Positions 22,801 through 31,897 of a stretch of DNA of 32,266 nt are shown here, one piece after another. Numbering within the stretch: the stretch's first letter is position 1; each line of letters starts with the position of its first letter. Made by a program: the position numbers and the translations under genes. The stretch lies in NCBI GenBank assembly GCA_033852075.1, contig JAWSVC010000048.1, positions 1 to 32,266 on the forward strand. The letters run 5' to 3'. The notes under the pieces were generated by a model. It worked only from the letters and a program-made list of their open reading frames with translations. It was not told the DNA's origin and searched no databases. The stretch comes from QZLE01 sp033852075. GTDB taxonomy: Bacteria > Pseudomonadota > Gammaproteobacteria > QZLD01.

Positions 22801-23475
22801 GTGAGAAAAATGGTATTCATCTTAATTGTTGTTTTGTCAGGAACAGTATCAGGGGCTGTTAGTGCGCAAACCAAGTATGTAAGTGATCAGCTAAAAATAA
22901 ATGTACGCTCTGGTAAATCAAATACTCACAGAATCATTTCAACACCAAGAAGTGGAACTGCTTTAAAGATACTTGAAAATGACAGGGCTTCGGGTTATAG
23001 CAAGGTTGAGTTGCCTTCTGGTACAGTTGGTTGGGTGTTAACCAGACAGTTAATGGGGCAGCCTAGTGCTCGTACTCAGCTTGCAGATCTAACTAAGCGA
23101 AACCTAGAGCTTGTAGAGAGAGTTGGTAAGAGTCGCGATGAGAATAAAGGTCTGTCAGATGAATTAAAAGAACTAACAAATGAAAAGAAACAGTTAACTC
23201 GAGCTAATAAACAATTAACAGCCGAGTTGAATGAGCTTAAACGTGAGTTTGGGGGTGAAATCTCTTTTCAGGACAAATATATAAACTTGCAAAAAGAACT
23301 GCAGGAATATAATCGTCAAATAGAGTCCTTAGAGCAGGCTAATTCTGATCTTGAATCAAAAGATGCTCAGTTATGGGTGATGGTAGGCGGAGGTATTTTG
23401 TTGCTTGGCCTGATTCTGGGGTTGATTATTCCAAAGGTTAGATGGCAGAAGAAATCGAGTTGGAGTTCTTTGTAA
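22801..23475 (+). CDS. YgiM-like SH3-domain membrane protein
   Basis: This 224-residue protein resembles E. coli YgiM, whose role is not settled. It has a signal peptide (cleaved near VSAQT), a bacterial SH3 domain at about 25-85 (YVSDQLKINVRSGKSNTHRI, then VGWVLTRQLMGQPSAR), a long coiled coil at about 95-190 rich in E, K, L and Q, and a single C-terminal membrane helix with a basic tail. The fold should be periplasmic and anchored at its C-terminus. The start is a GTG with AAGGA about 11 bases upstream; an ATG three codons later is possible. A terminator hairpin follows at 23505. Confidence 0.88.
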   Translation: MRKMVFILIVVLSGTVSGAVSAQTKYVSDQLKINVRSGKSNTHRIISTPRSGTALKILENDRASGYSKVELPSGTVGWVLTRQLMGQPSARTQLADLTKRNLELVERVGKSRDENKGLSDELKELTNEKKQLTRANKQLTAELNELKREFGGEISFQDKYINLQKELQEYNRQIESLEQANSDLESKDAQLWVMVGGGILLLGLILGLIIPKVRWQKKSSWSSL

Positions 23476-23504
23476 GATAGTCTGCTGTTTATGAATATTG
23501 CTAT

Positions 23505-23530
23505 GGGTAGGCCTGCGGTCTGCCCTTTTT
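23505..23530 (+). terminator. Terminator of the YgiM-like gene
   Basis: GGGTAGGCC (23505-23513) pairs with GGTCTGCCC (23517-23525) through two wobble pairs around the loop TGC, followed by five T. Confidence 0.85.
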
Positions 23531-23558
23531 AATGTTATTAAGTAAATGATAGCGGCAT

Positions 23559-23599
23559 GTCATACCTGCGCAGGCGCACTACTGGCTGGGGAAATTAAT
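23559..23599 (+). repeat. Copy of the GTCATAC...CTGGGGAAAT repeat
   Basis: It is the partner of 12682-12720 in the same orientation and keeps GTCATAC, ACTACTG and CTGGGGAAAT. It directly precedes the larger inverted repeat at 23601. Confidence 0.6.
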
Positions 23600-23600
23600 A

Positions 23601-23702
23601 CCGTTCGTGCTGAGCGCGAAGCAGTCGAAGTATGAAACGGTATTGATTCAGCTATTAATTATCACCCTTCGACTGTTCGTTCCTCACGCTCAGGATGAAC
23701 GG
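23601..23702. repeat. Large inverted repeat of the CTGAGCG/CAGTCGAAG family
   Basis: The left arm reads CCGTTCGTGCTGAGCG then CAGTCGAAG. The right arm, read on the minus strand, gives CCGTTCATCCTGAGCG then CAGTCGAAG. They flank about 30 AT-rich bases. This is the most complete copy of the family whose fragments occur at 1-24, 12740, 13337, 13628 and 25084. Confidence 0.7.
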
Positions 23703-23753
23703 GGATTTTAAGTCTTATATGCACCACCCCCTCTCTTACTCTATAATCACATT

Positions 23754-25067
23754 ATGAATACTAATAACTCACATCAATTTGTTAAGTGGTTTCGAGACTC
23801 GTCGCCATATATAAATGCTCATCGGGGTAAAACCTTTGTGATGGGAGTGGCTGGTAGTGCAATTGGCTCCAAAGAGTTTATAAGCTTTGTACATGATATC
23901 GCTTTGTTAACCAGTATTGGGATTAAGGTGGTATTAGTATATGGAATTCGGCAGCAGATAGATGAGCGTCTTGCCAGCCATAATGTTGAGACAAGATACA
24001 AAGACGGATTGCGTATAACCGACGAACAGGTAATGCAGCATGTAAAGGATGCGGCCAGTCACGCTCGTGTTGAGATCGAGGCGTTGTTATCCATGGGGGT
24101 TGCTAATTCTCCAATGGAAGGCCTGCGTATTAGAGTGGTTGGTGGTAATTTTATTATTGCTAAACCGTATGGAATTCATGATGGCGTTGATTTTTGTAAT
24201 ACCGGTACGGTACGGCGAGTTGATGTTGATGCCTTGCAGACAAATTTACAAAATAATGATGTGATATTGCTTTCTCCGCTAGGATACTCACCAACTGGTG
24301 AAGTATTTAATATGTCCTACAGTGAGATAGCCAAACAGGTTGCGGTTAATATCAAAGCGGATAAGTTGCTGTTTTTGCATGATGATTTGCAGATATATGG
24401 CGAAGGCGAGCAAAAGATAAAAGATATGACGGCCGTTGAGGCTGAACAATACTGTGCGAATGTTTCGTCAATTCCCGAGCAGATTAAAGATTGTCTGCAA
24501 AAGGCAATATTGGCGTGCAAGCAGGGGGTGAAAAGGGTGCACTTGTTGGATCTGCGAGAAGATGGCGCCTTGTTACAAGAATTATTCACTATTGATGGAA
24601 TTGGAACTTTAATAACTGAAGAGAGTTATGAGGTTATTAGGCAGGCACATATTGATGATGTGTCGGGAATTCTTGAGCTAATTAAGCCCTTGGAGGAAAA
24701 AGGGGTTCTGGTTAAGCGCCCAAGGGAACATCTTGAAATTGAGATAGAACGTTTCTTTTTGCTGGAAAGGGATGGTGTTGCTATAGGTTGCTGTGGATTG
24801 TATCAATATGAAGATTATGCTGAGTTGGTTTGTTTGGCTATTGCCAGTGATTACAACAATCAAGGAAAAGCCACTAAGCTACTTAGCTGGATAGAGAAAA
24901 AGGCGCTACGGAGTGAGGTTAAAAAACTATTTGTATTAACAACTCAAACTGCGCATTGGTTTCAGGAACGTGGTTTCATAGCCGCTGATATTCAGCAGTT
25001 GCCTATGGAAAAGCAGAAATTATATAACTTTAAACGGAATTCACGGGTTTTTATCAAGGATATTTGA
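23754..25067 (+). CDS. argA: N-acetylglutamate synthase ArgA
   Basis: ArgA acetylates glutamate, the first step of arginine synthesis, and is normally feedback-inhibited by arginine. The 437-residue protein has the classic two-part build. An amino-acid-kinase domain (about 1-290) contains FVMGVAGSAIG and VVLVYGIRQQID. A GNAT acetyltransferase domain (about 295-437) contains LVCLAIASDYNNQGKATKLL, the acetyl-CoA loop. E. coli ArgA has 443 residues. No Shine-Dalgarno sequence is visible. A TATAAT lies at 23742-23747, which would put transcription start at the A of the ATG, so a leaderless message is possible. Confidence 0.94.
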   Translation: MNTNNSHQFVKWFRDSSPYINAHRGKTFVMGVAGSAIGSKEFISFVHDIALLTSIGIKVVLVYGIRQQIDERLASHNVETRYKDGLRITDEQVMQHVKDAASHARVEIEALLSMGVANSPMEGLRIRVVGGNFIIAKPYGIHDGVDFCNTGTVRRVDVDALQTNLQNNDVILLSPLGYSPTGEVFNMSYSEIAKQVAVNIKADKLLFLHDDLQIYGEGEQKIKDMTAVEAEQYCANVSSIPEQIKDCLQKAILACKQGVKRVHLLDLREDGALLQELFTIDGIGTLITEESYEVIRQAHIDDVSGILELIKPLEEKGVLVKRPREHLEIEIERFFLLERDGVAIGCCGLYQYEDYAELVCLAIASDYNNQGKATKLLSWIEKKALRSEVKKLFVLTTQTAHWFQERGFIAADIQQLPMEKQKLYNFKRNSRVFIKDI

Positions 25068-25083
25068 TTTAACCCGCCCCATG

Positions 25084-25134
25084 AGCGGAGTCGAAGGGCA
25101 GGGTTAATTAAAAACAGTTGGCTTCGACTCCGCT
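25084..25134. repeat. 13-base inverted repeat upstream of glnE
   Basis: AGCGGAGTCGAAG (25084-25096) and CTTCGACTCCGCT (25122-25134) are perfect reverse complements 25 bases apart. They belong to the CTTCGAC interspersed family and occupy most of the argA-glnE gap. Confidence 0.7.
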
Positions 25135-25163
25135 TAGTCGACTTGTTTTCGTTATTTAATATT

Positions 25164-28016
25164 ATGGAAGAATTAATTAAGAACATCCCCGAACAACTTC
25201 AACAAGAATCTATGTCTGCGCTCACGGTAGTTAAGCAAAGTTTAGAGTCAGAATCTTCTCCGGAGCTTCTTGAATCAGCAGCAAAGGTCTTCGCCTGTAG
25301 TGAATATGTAAATCGCTATGCTAAGCAGCAACCACAATTATTTGTTGAGCTGTTTCAAAGTGGAGATCTGCAAAAGCAGTATCAAAAAGGTGATTATTTA
25401 CAACATCTGTCTCAGCAGTTGGAAGAAGTTTCTGATGAATTACAGTTAAAAACAGTTTTGCGTCGTTTTCGTAATAGTCAGATCTGTCGTATCGCTTGGC
25501 GAGAGATTATGAAGTGGGCAACATTGGATGAAACCTTGCTGGCATTATCTGAGTTAGCGGATTCTTGTGTTGATGGAGCACTAACCAAGCTTTATGACTG
25601 GCAATGTGACAAGATAGGAATACCGCGTGATGTCGATGGTAATCAGCAGAATATGATTGTGTTGGGTATGGGTAAGCTAGGCGCTTATGAGCTTAATTTT
25701 TCTTCTGATATTGATTTGATTTTTTGTTATCCCCAGAGGGGACAAACTGATAGCGTTAAGCCAAAATCTAATGAAGAGTTTTTTACTCTTCTTGGACGGA
25801 AATTGATTAATGCCATAGATGAAAAGACAGTTGATGGTTTTGTCTTTCGTGTTGATATGCGTCTGCGGCCATTCGGTAAAAGTGGACCGTTGGCAATGAA
25901 TTTTAATTCATTTGAAAATTACTATCAGGTGCAAGGACGCTCTTGGGAGCGATATGCAATGATCAAAGCGCGGGTGATTGCCGGTGATAAAGAAGCAGGG
26001 CAAGAGATTTTAGATATGTTGCGCCCGTTTGTGTATCGCCGTTATATCGATTTTGGTGCTATTGAATCTTTGCGTGAAATGAAGGGCATGGTTGATGCGG
26101 AGGTTAAGCGCAAAGGGATTGAGAATAATATAAAGTTGGCTTGGGGAGGAATCCGCGAGATAGAATTTATCGGGCAGATGTTTCAACTTATCCGTGGTGG
26201 TAAGGATAAACAGTTGCAGGTTCGGCCAATTCAGCAGGTATTAGATACTCTGCAGCAGCTTGGAATTGTTGAGCAGCACATAGCTGAAGAACTTACTACA
26301 TCATATCGTTATTTACGCAGGGTGGAGAATCTAATTCAGGCAATACGTGATGAACAAACTCATAATTTACCTGATAATGAACTGGATCGTGCTCGGATAA
26401 CTTTGGGTATGAACTATTCGAGTTGGGATGAGTTTGTTGCTGAACTTAATCAGGTTAGAACTAAGGTGCAGGGGTATTTTGATACCCTGATAGCTGGGCC
26501 GGAAGAGGAAAAAGAGCAAGAGATTGATCAGGTTTGGCGCTTGGGAAGTGATTGTGAAAAAGTAGATCAGGTCTTAACTAAAGAGGGGTTTGAAGATATA
26601 GATGAGGCATTAAAATATCTTCAGGTATTACGTAAAAGCTCTGCGTATAAAATCCTTTCTGAAGATAATCGTTCACGTTTAGATCGCTTGGTGCCAATGC
26701 TATTGGTGCGGATAGGTAAGGAAGAAAATCCAGAACTTACGCTAAAACGGATAGTGAATTTATTGATTAAGATAATTAATCGTTCGTGTTACGTGTCGTT
26801 GTTATTTGAGAGTGAGCAGGCGCAAAAACAATTAGTAAAACTTTGTGGATCTAGCAAGTGGATTGCCGAATATCTTGCGCAGTTTCCAATTCTGTTTGAT
26901 GATTTATTATCTCCGGTAACTTTGTATAGTCCATTAAAAAAGGATGCTTTAAAGCTGGATTTACAAAAAAGGTTGGCACAGGTGGATATGGATGATTTGG
27001 AGCAGGTTATGGAACACCTGCGTCATTTCAAACATACGCATGTACTTCGGGTTGCTGCTGCAGACGTCAATAATGGTATTGATATCATGAAGGTGAGTGA
27101 TCGTCTTACCGAAATTGCCGAGGTGGTTTTGGAGGAAGTGCTAAAGATTGCGTGGAGATTGATGCAGACCAAGAACGGAGTGCCAACAGCAGAAGATAAC
27201 GGACAATTATATGAACCAACATTCGGTATTGTTGCTTACGGCAAGCTTGGTGGTATCGAACTTGGTTATGGCAGTGATCTGGATATGGTTTTTTTGCATA
27301 ATAGTCGAGGCGGCAAGCAGATAACCAACGGGGAAAGGCCTATTGATAACGCGACATTTTTTGCTCGTCTGGGACAAAAAATAATTCATCTATTAACAAC
27401 GAATATGCCTTCAGGGATTTTGTATGATGCGGATATGCGACTGCGTCCGAATGGGAATTCAGGGTTATTGGTAACAGGGTTAGAAGCATTCGAGAAATAT
27501 CAAAAAGAAAGCGCCTGGACCTGGGAGCATCAGGCCTTGGCCAGAGCTCGTTTTATAACGGGTAGTGAAGAGATTAAGTGTGAGTTTGAACGTGTCCGCA
27601 AAGAGGTTTTAATGCGTTCTCGTGACAAGGAGGTGTTGCAAAAAGAGATTGGTGAAATGCGTCAGAAAATGCGTGATGAACTCGAGAATAAAGATCCAAA
27701 AATCTTTGATTTAAAACAAGCAAGAGGCGGAATCGCTGACATTGAATTCTTAGTGCAGTATAATGTATTACTCTTTGCCGAAAAGCATGAAGGATTAATT
27801 GAATATTCTGATAATATCCGTATGCTAGAGCAGCTTTCAAACTCTGGATTTGTCGCCCAAAGCGATGCTGAAAAACTGACCGAAGCATACAGAAGCTATC
27901 GGGCAGCGGGACACCGTCTGGCGATTAAGCAGAAAAAGGCGATGGTAAAGAGCACAGAATTTACCCAGCTGCGCGCTGCAGTTGCCGAGATTTGGGATAA
28001 AACTATCGGTATATAA
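25164..28016 (+). CDS. glnE: Bifunctional glutamine synthetase adenylyltransferase/deadenylase GlnE
   Basis: GlnE adenylylates glutamine synthetase when nitrogen is plentiful and removes the group when it is scarce, under PII control. The 950-residue protein (E. coli 946) has two nucleotidyltransferase domains. The N-terminal deadenylase has GMGKLGAYELNFSSDIDLIF near residue 170. The C-terminal adenylylase has AYGKLGGIELGYGSDLDMVF near residue 690. Regulatory helices lie between. Arginine-rich contacts VDMRLRPFGKSG and ADMRLRPNGNSG follow each. I chose the ATG at 25164 (MEELIKNIPEQ); a TTG at 25143 would add seven residues. No Shine-Dalgarno sequence is visible at either start. It heads the glnE-ilvE-waaF run seen in Pseudomonas. 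Confidence 0.96.
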   Translation: MEELIKNIPEQLQQESMSALTVVKQSLESESSPELLESAAKVFACSEYVNRYAKQQPQLFVELFQSGDLQKQYQKGDYLQHLSQQLEEVSDELQLKTVLRRFRNSQICRIAWREIMKWATLDETLLALSELADSCVDGALTKLYDWQCDKIGIPRDVDGNQQNMIVLGMGKLGAYELNFSSDIDLIFCYPQRGQTDSVKPKSNEEFFTLLGRKLINAIDEKTVDGFVFRVDMRLRPFGKSGPLAMNFNSFENYYQVQGRSWERYAMIKARVIAGDKEAGQEILDMLRPFVYRRYIDFGAIESLREMKGMVDAEVKRKGIENNIKLAWGGIREIEFIGQMFQLIRGGKDKQLQVRPIQQVLDTLQQLGIVEQHIAEELTTSYRYLRRVENLIQAIRDEQTHNLPDNELDRARITLGMNYSSWDEFVAELNQVRTKVQGYFDTLIAGPEEEKEQEIDQVWRLGSDCEKVDQVLTKEGFEDIDEALKYLQVLRKSSAYKILSEDNRSRLDRLVPMLLVRIGKEENPELTLKRIVNLLIKIINRSCYVSLLFESEQAQKQLVKLCGSSKWIAEYLAQFPILFDDLLSPVTLYSPLKKDALKLDLQKRLAQVDMDDLEQVMEHLRHFKHTHVLRVAAADVNNGIDIMKVSDRLTEIAEVVLEEVLKIAWRLMQTKNGVPTAEDNGQLYEPTFGIVAYGKLGGIELGYGSDLDMVFLHNSRGGKQITNGERPIDNATFFARLGQKIIHLLTTNMPSGILYDADMRLRPNGNSGLLVTGLEAFEKYQKESAWTWEHQALARARFITGSEEIKCEFERVRKEVLMRSRDKEVLQKEIGEMRQKMRDELENKDPKIFDLKQARGGIADIEFLVQYNVLLFAEKHEGLIEYSDNIRMLEQLSNSGFVAQSDAEKLTEAYRSYRAAGHRLAIKQKKAMVKSTEFTQLRAAVAEIWDKTIGI

Positions 28017-28076
28017 ATGCGTCAAGCTGGAGGCACTAAGTGGCAGAAACTGCCGTAAGATAAAAGGTAAGAAAAA

Positions 28077-29000
28077 ATGTCAATGTCAGATCGTGATGGA
28101 GTAATTTGGTTCGATGGTGAAATGGTTCCTTGGCGTGAGGCTAATATTCACGTCTTAACTCATAGTTTGCACTATGGTGTTGGCGTATTTGAAGGGGTTC
28201 GTGCCTACCAGACCGACAAAGGCGCTGCGATCTTCCGTTTAAAAGAGCACACTGAAAGATTGTTTGGTTCAGCCAAAATCCTTGGAATGGAAATTCCTCA
28301 TACAGAAGATGAAATCAATCAGGCGATTATCGAAACCGTTAAACAGAATAACCTGAAAAGCGCTTATATCAGACCGCTTTGCTTTTATGGAAGCGAAGGA
28401 ATGGGGCTTAGGGCTGATGGTCTGAAGGTTCACACCGCAATTGCTGCTTGGGAATGGGGTGCTTATCTGGGTGCGGAAAATCTTGAGCGTGGCATTCGTA
28501 TTAAAACCTCATCATTTACCCGTCATCACGTAAATGTAACTATGTGCAAGGCCAAGGCAACTGGTAACTATATCAACTCGGTTCTGGCCCTGCGTGAGGC
28601 CCTGCAGGATGGTTATGATGAAGCCCTGCTTCTGGATACCGAAGGCTACGTAGCAGAGGGTAGTGGCGAAAACTTCTTTCTGGTTAAAAAAGGCGTGATA
28701 TATACACCAGAGCTAACATCAGCGTTAGATGGAATTACTCGTGCAACCGTTATGCAGATGGCGCGTGATCTTGGTTTGGAGATTGTACAGAAGCGTATTT
28801 CTCGTGATGAGGTTTATGTTGCTGATGAAGCCTTCTTTACCGGAAGTGCGGCGGAAGTAACGCCAATCAGAGAGCTGGATAATCGCACTATTGGTAGTGG
28901 GTCACGAGGACCAATCACCGAAAAGCTGCAAACCATGTATTTTGATCAAGTTCACGGAAGAAGAGAAGAATACCCAGAGTGGCTGGCTTACGTAGAGTAA
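28077..29000 (+). CDS. ilvE: Branched-chain amino acid aminotransferase IlvE
   Basis: IlvE transfers amino groups between glutamate and the keto acids of valine, leucine and isoleucine using pyridoxal phosphate. The 307-residue class IV aminotransferase has LHYGVGVFEGVRAYQT near the N-terminus and the cofactor lysine K160 in CKAKATGNYINS. EGYVAEGSGENFFLV and GITRATVMQMARDLG follow, and TGSAAEVTPI lies near the C-terminus. Length equals the E. coli enzyme (309). AAGGTAAG precedes the ATG; a second ATG two codons later is possible. It follows glnE by 60 bases and precedes waaF by 22, so co-transcription is likely. Confidence 0.96.
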   Translation: MSMSDRDGVIWFDGEMVPWREANIHVLTHSLHYGVGVFEGVRAYQTDKGAAIFRLKEHTERLFGSAKILGMEIPHTEDEINQAIIETVKQNNLKSAYIRPLCFYGSEGMGLRADGLKVHTAIAAWEWGAYLGAENLERGIRIKTSSFTRHHVNVTMCKAKATGNYINSVLALREALQDGYDEALLLDTEGYVAEGSGENFFLVKKGVIYTPELTSALDGITRATVMQMARDLGLEIVQKRISRDEVYVADEAFFTGSAAEVTPIRELDNRTIGSGSRGPITEKLQTMYFDQVHGRREEYPEWLAYVE

Positions 29001-29022
29001 GTCTGGGCTTGTGTAATACCGC

Positions 29023-30042
29023 ATGGGAAAAGAGATAGAATCGATACTGGTCGTCGGTCCGTCATGGGTCGGCGATATGGTTATGGCGCAAAGCCTTTTT
29101 AAAACGCTCAAAGAAAATCATCCCCAGGCAGATATTGACGTATTGGCTCCAGGTTGGACTAATCCCATTTTAGAGCGGATGCCAGAGGTTCATGGCGCTA
29201 TCTATATGCCGGTTGGGCATGGACAGTTACAACTAAAAACCAGATACAAGATTGGTTACGACCTGCGTCAAAAGAAATATGATTGGGCTATAGTTCTGCC
29301 TAACTCTCTAAAAGCTGCTCTAATACCTTACTGGGCCAGAATTCCGAAGCGTACTGGTTATGTTGGTGAGTTTCGCTATGGTTTGCTTAATGATATCCGC
29401 AAGTTAGACAAAGAACTGTTGACGATGACTGTACAGCGTTTTGTTGCGTTGGCTTACCCCAAAGGGATAACCGAAGTTCCAGATGTGCGGGCGCCATCGA
29501 TAAATGTTGAGCGTAAAGACGGAATAAACGCTTTATCCTTGCTTGGAATTCTTGAACCAAAGAAGCCAGTGATTGTAATGTGTCCCGGGGCCGAATATGG
29601 AAGCGCCAAGCGCTGGCCCGCGGAATACTATGGAGCTGTAGCTAAGCAGAAGATTGAGGAAGGCTGTGATGTCTGGATTATGGGATCGCACCATGAAGCA
29701 GATTTAGCGCAGCAGATTAATCAAGTCTGTGCAGGTAAGGCTTATGATATGTGCGGCAAAACTGAATTGGGACAGGCTTTTGATATTATGTCACTAGCTG
29801 ATTTGGTAATAACCAATGATTCAGGATTGATGCATGTTGCAGCTGCACTGGGAAGAAGACTTATTGCAATCTACGGATCATCCAATCCAACATTTACTCC
29901 ACCGCTAACTAATAAGGCCAAGATAATGGAGTTGGATATGGGTTGCAGGCCATGTATGAAGCGCGAGTGTCCGGAACAGCATCTCAGGTGTTTGCGGGAT
30001 ATTACGCCGGAGATGGTTTTAAAAGAAATAATGCTAAACTAA
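29023..30042 (+). CDS. waaF: ADP-heptose:LPS heptosyltransferase II
   Basis: WaaF adds the second heptose to the inner core of lipopolysaccharide at the cytoplasmic face of the inner membrane. The 339-residue family 9 glycosyltransferase opens with ILVVGPSWVGDMVMAQSLFKTL. In the C-terminal half it has PGAEYGSAKRWPAEYY and TNDSGLMHVAAALGRRLIAIYGSSNP, the sugar-nucleotide site. E. coli WaaF has 348 residues. The position after ilvE matches Pseudomonas. Its stop lies four bases before the next glycosyltransferase, so the two form an LPS-core unit. waaC is not in the window. Confidence 0.93.
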   Translation: MGKEIESILVVGPSWVGDMVMAQSLFKTLKENHPQADIDVLAPGWTNPILERMPEVHGAIYMPVGHGQLQLKTRYKIGYDLRQKKYDWAIVLPNSLKAALIPYWARIPKRTGYVGEFRYGLLNDIRKLDKELLTMTVQRFVALAYPKGITEVPDVRAPSINVERKDGINALSLLGILEPKKPVIVMCPGAEYGSAKRWPAEYYGAVAKQKIEEGCDVWIMGSHHEADLAQQINQVCAGKAYDMCGKTELGQAFDIMSLADLVITNDSGLMHVAAALGRRLIAIYGSSNPTFTPPLTNKAKIMELDMGCRPCMKRECPEQHLRCLRDITPEMVLKEIMLN

Positions 30043-30046
30043 TCTC

Positions 30047-30820
30047 ATGGAAGAACAAACTAAAATTTCAGCAACCATAATCACTCTTAACGAAGAGCGC
30101 TGTATTCGCGAATGTCTTGAAAGCCTTAAATTCGCGGATGAGATAATTGTTGTTGATTCAGGTAGTAAAGATAAAACTATAAATATCTGCCTTGAATTTG
30201 GAGCTAAAGTGATTCAACAGGAATGGCTAGGTTTTGGTGCGCAAAAACAACTTGCAGTTGAGCAGACGCAGCACGATTGGGTGTTTTGTATTGATGCTGA
30301 TGAAAGGGTTTCTGAACAACTCAATTCTGAAATAAAACACTTGAAGCAACAAACTGAGATAAATCCCAAAGCATTCAATATGCCACGTTGTAATCGCTTT
30401 TTAGGTAGGTGGTTGCGTCATGGTGAGGGATATCCAGATCATAATCTACGCTTGTTTAATAGAAAATTTGCACGTTGGAGTGATCATAGCGTGCACGAAC
30501 ATGTTATTACCGAGGAAACGGTAGGTCTGTTGAAAGGGGATATGCTGCACGAGTCGGAAGATGGTATTTTTGATTACTTGCAAAAACAAAATCGCTACAC
30601 GTCTTTGCAGGCCGAGGCAATGATAGCTAAAGGGAAAAAAGGTTCTGTTGTTCGGATGCTGATAAGTCCACTTACCCGGTTTATAAAATTTTATTTTTTA
30701 CGCCGCGGCTTTCAGGATGGTGTGCCGGGGCTGATTCATGTTCTCATTGGTTGCATAAATAGCATGATAAAGTATGCCAAAGTGATTGAACTTACCATAA
30801 AAAATCGAGATATATCGTAA
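30047..30820 (+). CDS. Family 2 glycosyltransferase, WaaE/KdtX-like
   Basis: This 257-residue cytoplasmic transferase probably adds a sugar to the lipopolysaccharide inner core, in line with its position directly after waaF. It has the GT-A opening ISATIITLNEERCIRECLES, VVDSGSKDKT, and the metal-binding DAD-type motif in VFCIDADERVSEQL. The motifs RFLGRWLRHGEGYPD and the later basic membrane-surface segment FIKFYFLRRGFQDG are shared with the WaaE/KdtX group of LPS glucosyltransferases. The acceptor and sugar cannot be read from the sequence. A terminator follows. Confidence 0.85.
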   Translation: MEEQTKISATIITLNEERCIRECLESLKFADEIIVVDSGSKDKTINICLEFGAKVIQQEWLGFGAQKQLAVEQTQHDWVFCIDADERVSEQLNSEIKHLKQQTEINPKAFNMPRCNRFLGRWLRHGEGYPDHNLRLFNRKFARWSDHSVHEHVITEETVGLLKGDMLHESEDGIFDYLQKQNRYTSLQAEAMIAKGKKGSVVRMLISPLTRFIKFYFLRRGFQDGVPGLIHVLIGCINSMIKYAKVIELTIKNRDIS

Positions 30821-30850
30821 CGCTTTAATTTTCTATGAGGTTAAATAAAG

Positions 30851-30875
30851 AAGCAGCCATCTAGGCTGCTTTTTA
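30851..30875 (+). terminator. Terminator of the waaF-glycosyltransferase unit
   Basis: AAGCAGCC (30851-30858), loop ATCTA, GGCTGCTT (30864-30871) forms an 8-base stem followed by five T. The minus-strand side has only a short T-run, so it may serve purC weakly. Confidence 0.88.
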
Positions 30876-30878
30876 GTG

Positions 30879-30897
30879 ATACTCTTAAAAAGAGTAT
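30879..30897 (-). terminator. Hairpin at the purC stop codon
   Basis: ATACTCTT (30879-30886), loop AAA, AAGAGTAT (30890-30897) is a perfect 8-base stem overlapping the first base of the purC stop. Together with the next hairpin (30851-30871) it probably ends purC transcription. Confidence 0.55.
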
Positions 30898-31781
30898 TAT
30901 TTTGTTAAACGTTCTTGCGCTTCTCTGTATTTTTTAGCTGTTACCTTAACTATTTCTTCTGGAAGTTCTGGACCAGGTGCGGTCTTATTCCAGTCTAGAG
31001 TTTCCAGATAATCACGAATGAATTGCTTGTCAAAGCTTGGAGGACTTACTCCAACTTCGTACTGATCTGCTGGCCAGAATCTTGAAGAGTCAGGGGTTAA
31101 AACCTCATCAATCAGATAAAGTTTTCCGTCATCATCAAGACCAAATTCAAATTTGGTATCAGCGATAATAATTCCTTTTTCAAGGGCATATTCAGCAGCC
31201 TTGGTGTAAAGATCCAGGCTAACGGTTTTGATTTTTGTTGCTAGTTCTTTGCCAACGATCTCTACCATTTTTTCAAAAGAGATATTTTCGTCGTGGTCAC
31301 CAACCTCAGCCTTAGTTGATGGAGTGAAGATGGCTTCAGGAAGTTTATCTGCCTGCTGTAGGCCTTGTGGAAGCTCGATGCCGCAAATCCTCCCGCTCTT
31401 TTGGTAATCTTTCCATCCTGAGCCGATGATGTATCCGCGGACAATGGCTTCAATCGGAGTAGGGTTTAGTTTTTTTACCACAATAGCGCGGCCATTTACT
31501 TGGTCAAATTCTTCTTTATTTGGAAGAACTTGTTCTAGCGTAAGATCGGTTGCAAGATGGTTAGCTATTTGATCTTGTGTTTTATTAAACCAGAAGTTAG
31601 AAACCGCAGTTAGAATCGCGCCCTTTTCATCAATAGGTGTAGGTAGGATAACATCAAATGCTGAGATGCGATCGGTAGTTACGATTAACATGTGTGACTC
31701 ATCGATGTCATATATGTCACGAACTTTTCCTTTGTGGATAAGTTTTAGGCTTTGTATAGATGACTCATGAAGTGCGCTCAT
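30897..31781 (-). CDS. purC: SAICAR synthetase PurC
   Basis: PurC joins aspartate to carboxyaminoimidazole ribotide in purine synthesis. The 294-residue product is of the longer class (about 295-300) and not the ~237-residue E. coli class. Motifs: HKGKVRDIYDID (ATP loop), TDRISAFDVILPTPIDEKG, VNGRAIVVKKLNPTPIEAIVRGYIIGSGW, and the substrate region DEVLTPDSSRFWP. I start it at 31781 (MSALHESS), where GGAG lies about seven bases upstream. An in-frame ATG 72 bases further up would include the promoter region. A good promoter precedes it. It is divergent from the tandem small RNAs. Confidence 0.95.
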   Translation of the reverse strand: MSALHESSIQSLKLIHKGKVRDIYDIDESHMLIVTTDRISAFDVILPTPIDEKGAILTAVSNFWFNKTQDQIANHLATDLTLEQVLPNKEEFDQVNGRAIVVKKLNPTPIEAIVRGYIIGSGWKDYQKSGRICGIELPQGLQQADKLPEAIFTPSTKAEVGDHDENISFEKMVEIVGKELATKIKTVSLDLYTKAAEYALEKGIIIADTKFEFGLDDDGKLYLIDEVLTPDSSRFWPADQYEVGVSPPSFDKQFIRDYLETLDWNKTAPGPELPEEIVKVTAKKYREAQERLTK

Positions 31782-31824
31782 GGTTTCGCTCCAATTAATT
31801 CTTACTCTTTTAACAGGGCCGGCT

Positions 31825-31853
31825 ATAATGCCCGTAAAACCAGATAGATGCAA
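31825..31853 (-). promoter_or_regulatory. Promoter of purC
   Basis: On the minus strand -35 TTGCAT (31853-31848) and -10 CATTAT (31830-31825) are 17 bases apart. Transcription would start near 31818, about 37 bases before the purC ATG. No PurR-type operator is visible. Confidence 0.6.
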
Positions 31854-31897
31854 TAGGTATCGCCGAAGGTTCGTAATAGTTTATTTTACAAACCATC

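Noticed and set aside
28017..28058. A 13-codon reading frame immediately after the glnE stop (MRQAGGTKWQKLP), which might be an ilvE leader peptide.
   Set aside because: It has no run of valine, leucine or isoleucine codons, no ribosome site, and no attenuator with a T-run follows.
29023..29034. The waaF start (ATGGGAAAAG) as a target of the sRNA loop.
   Set aside because: Pairing with TTTCCCCCAT would need a two-base bulge in the loop; too weak to propose from this site alone.
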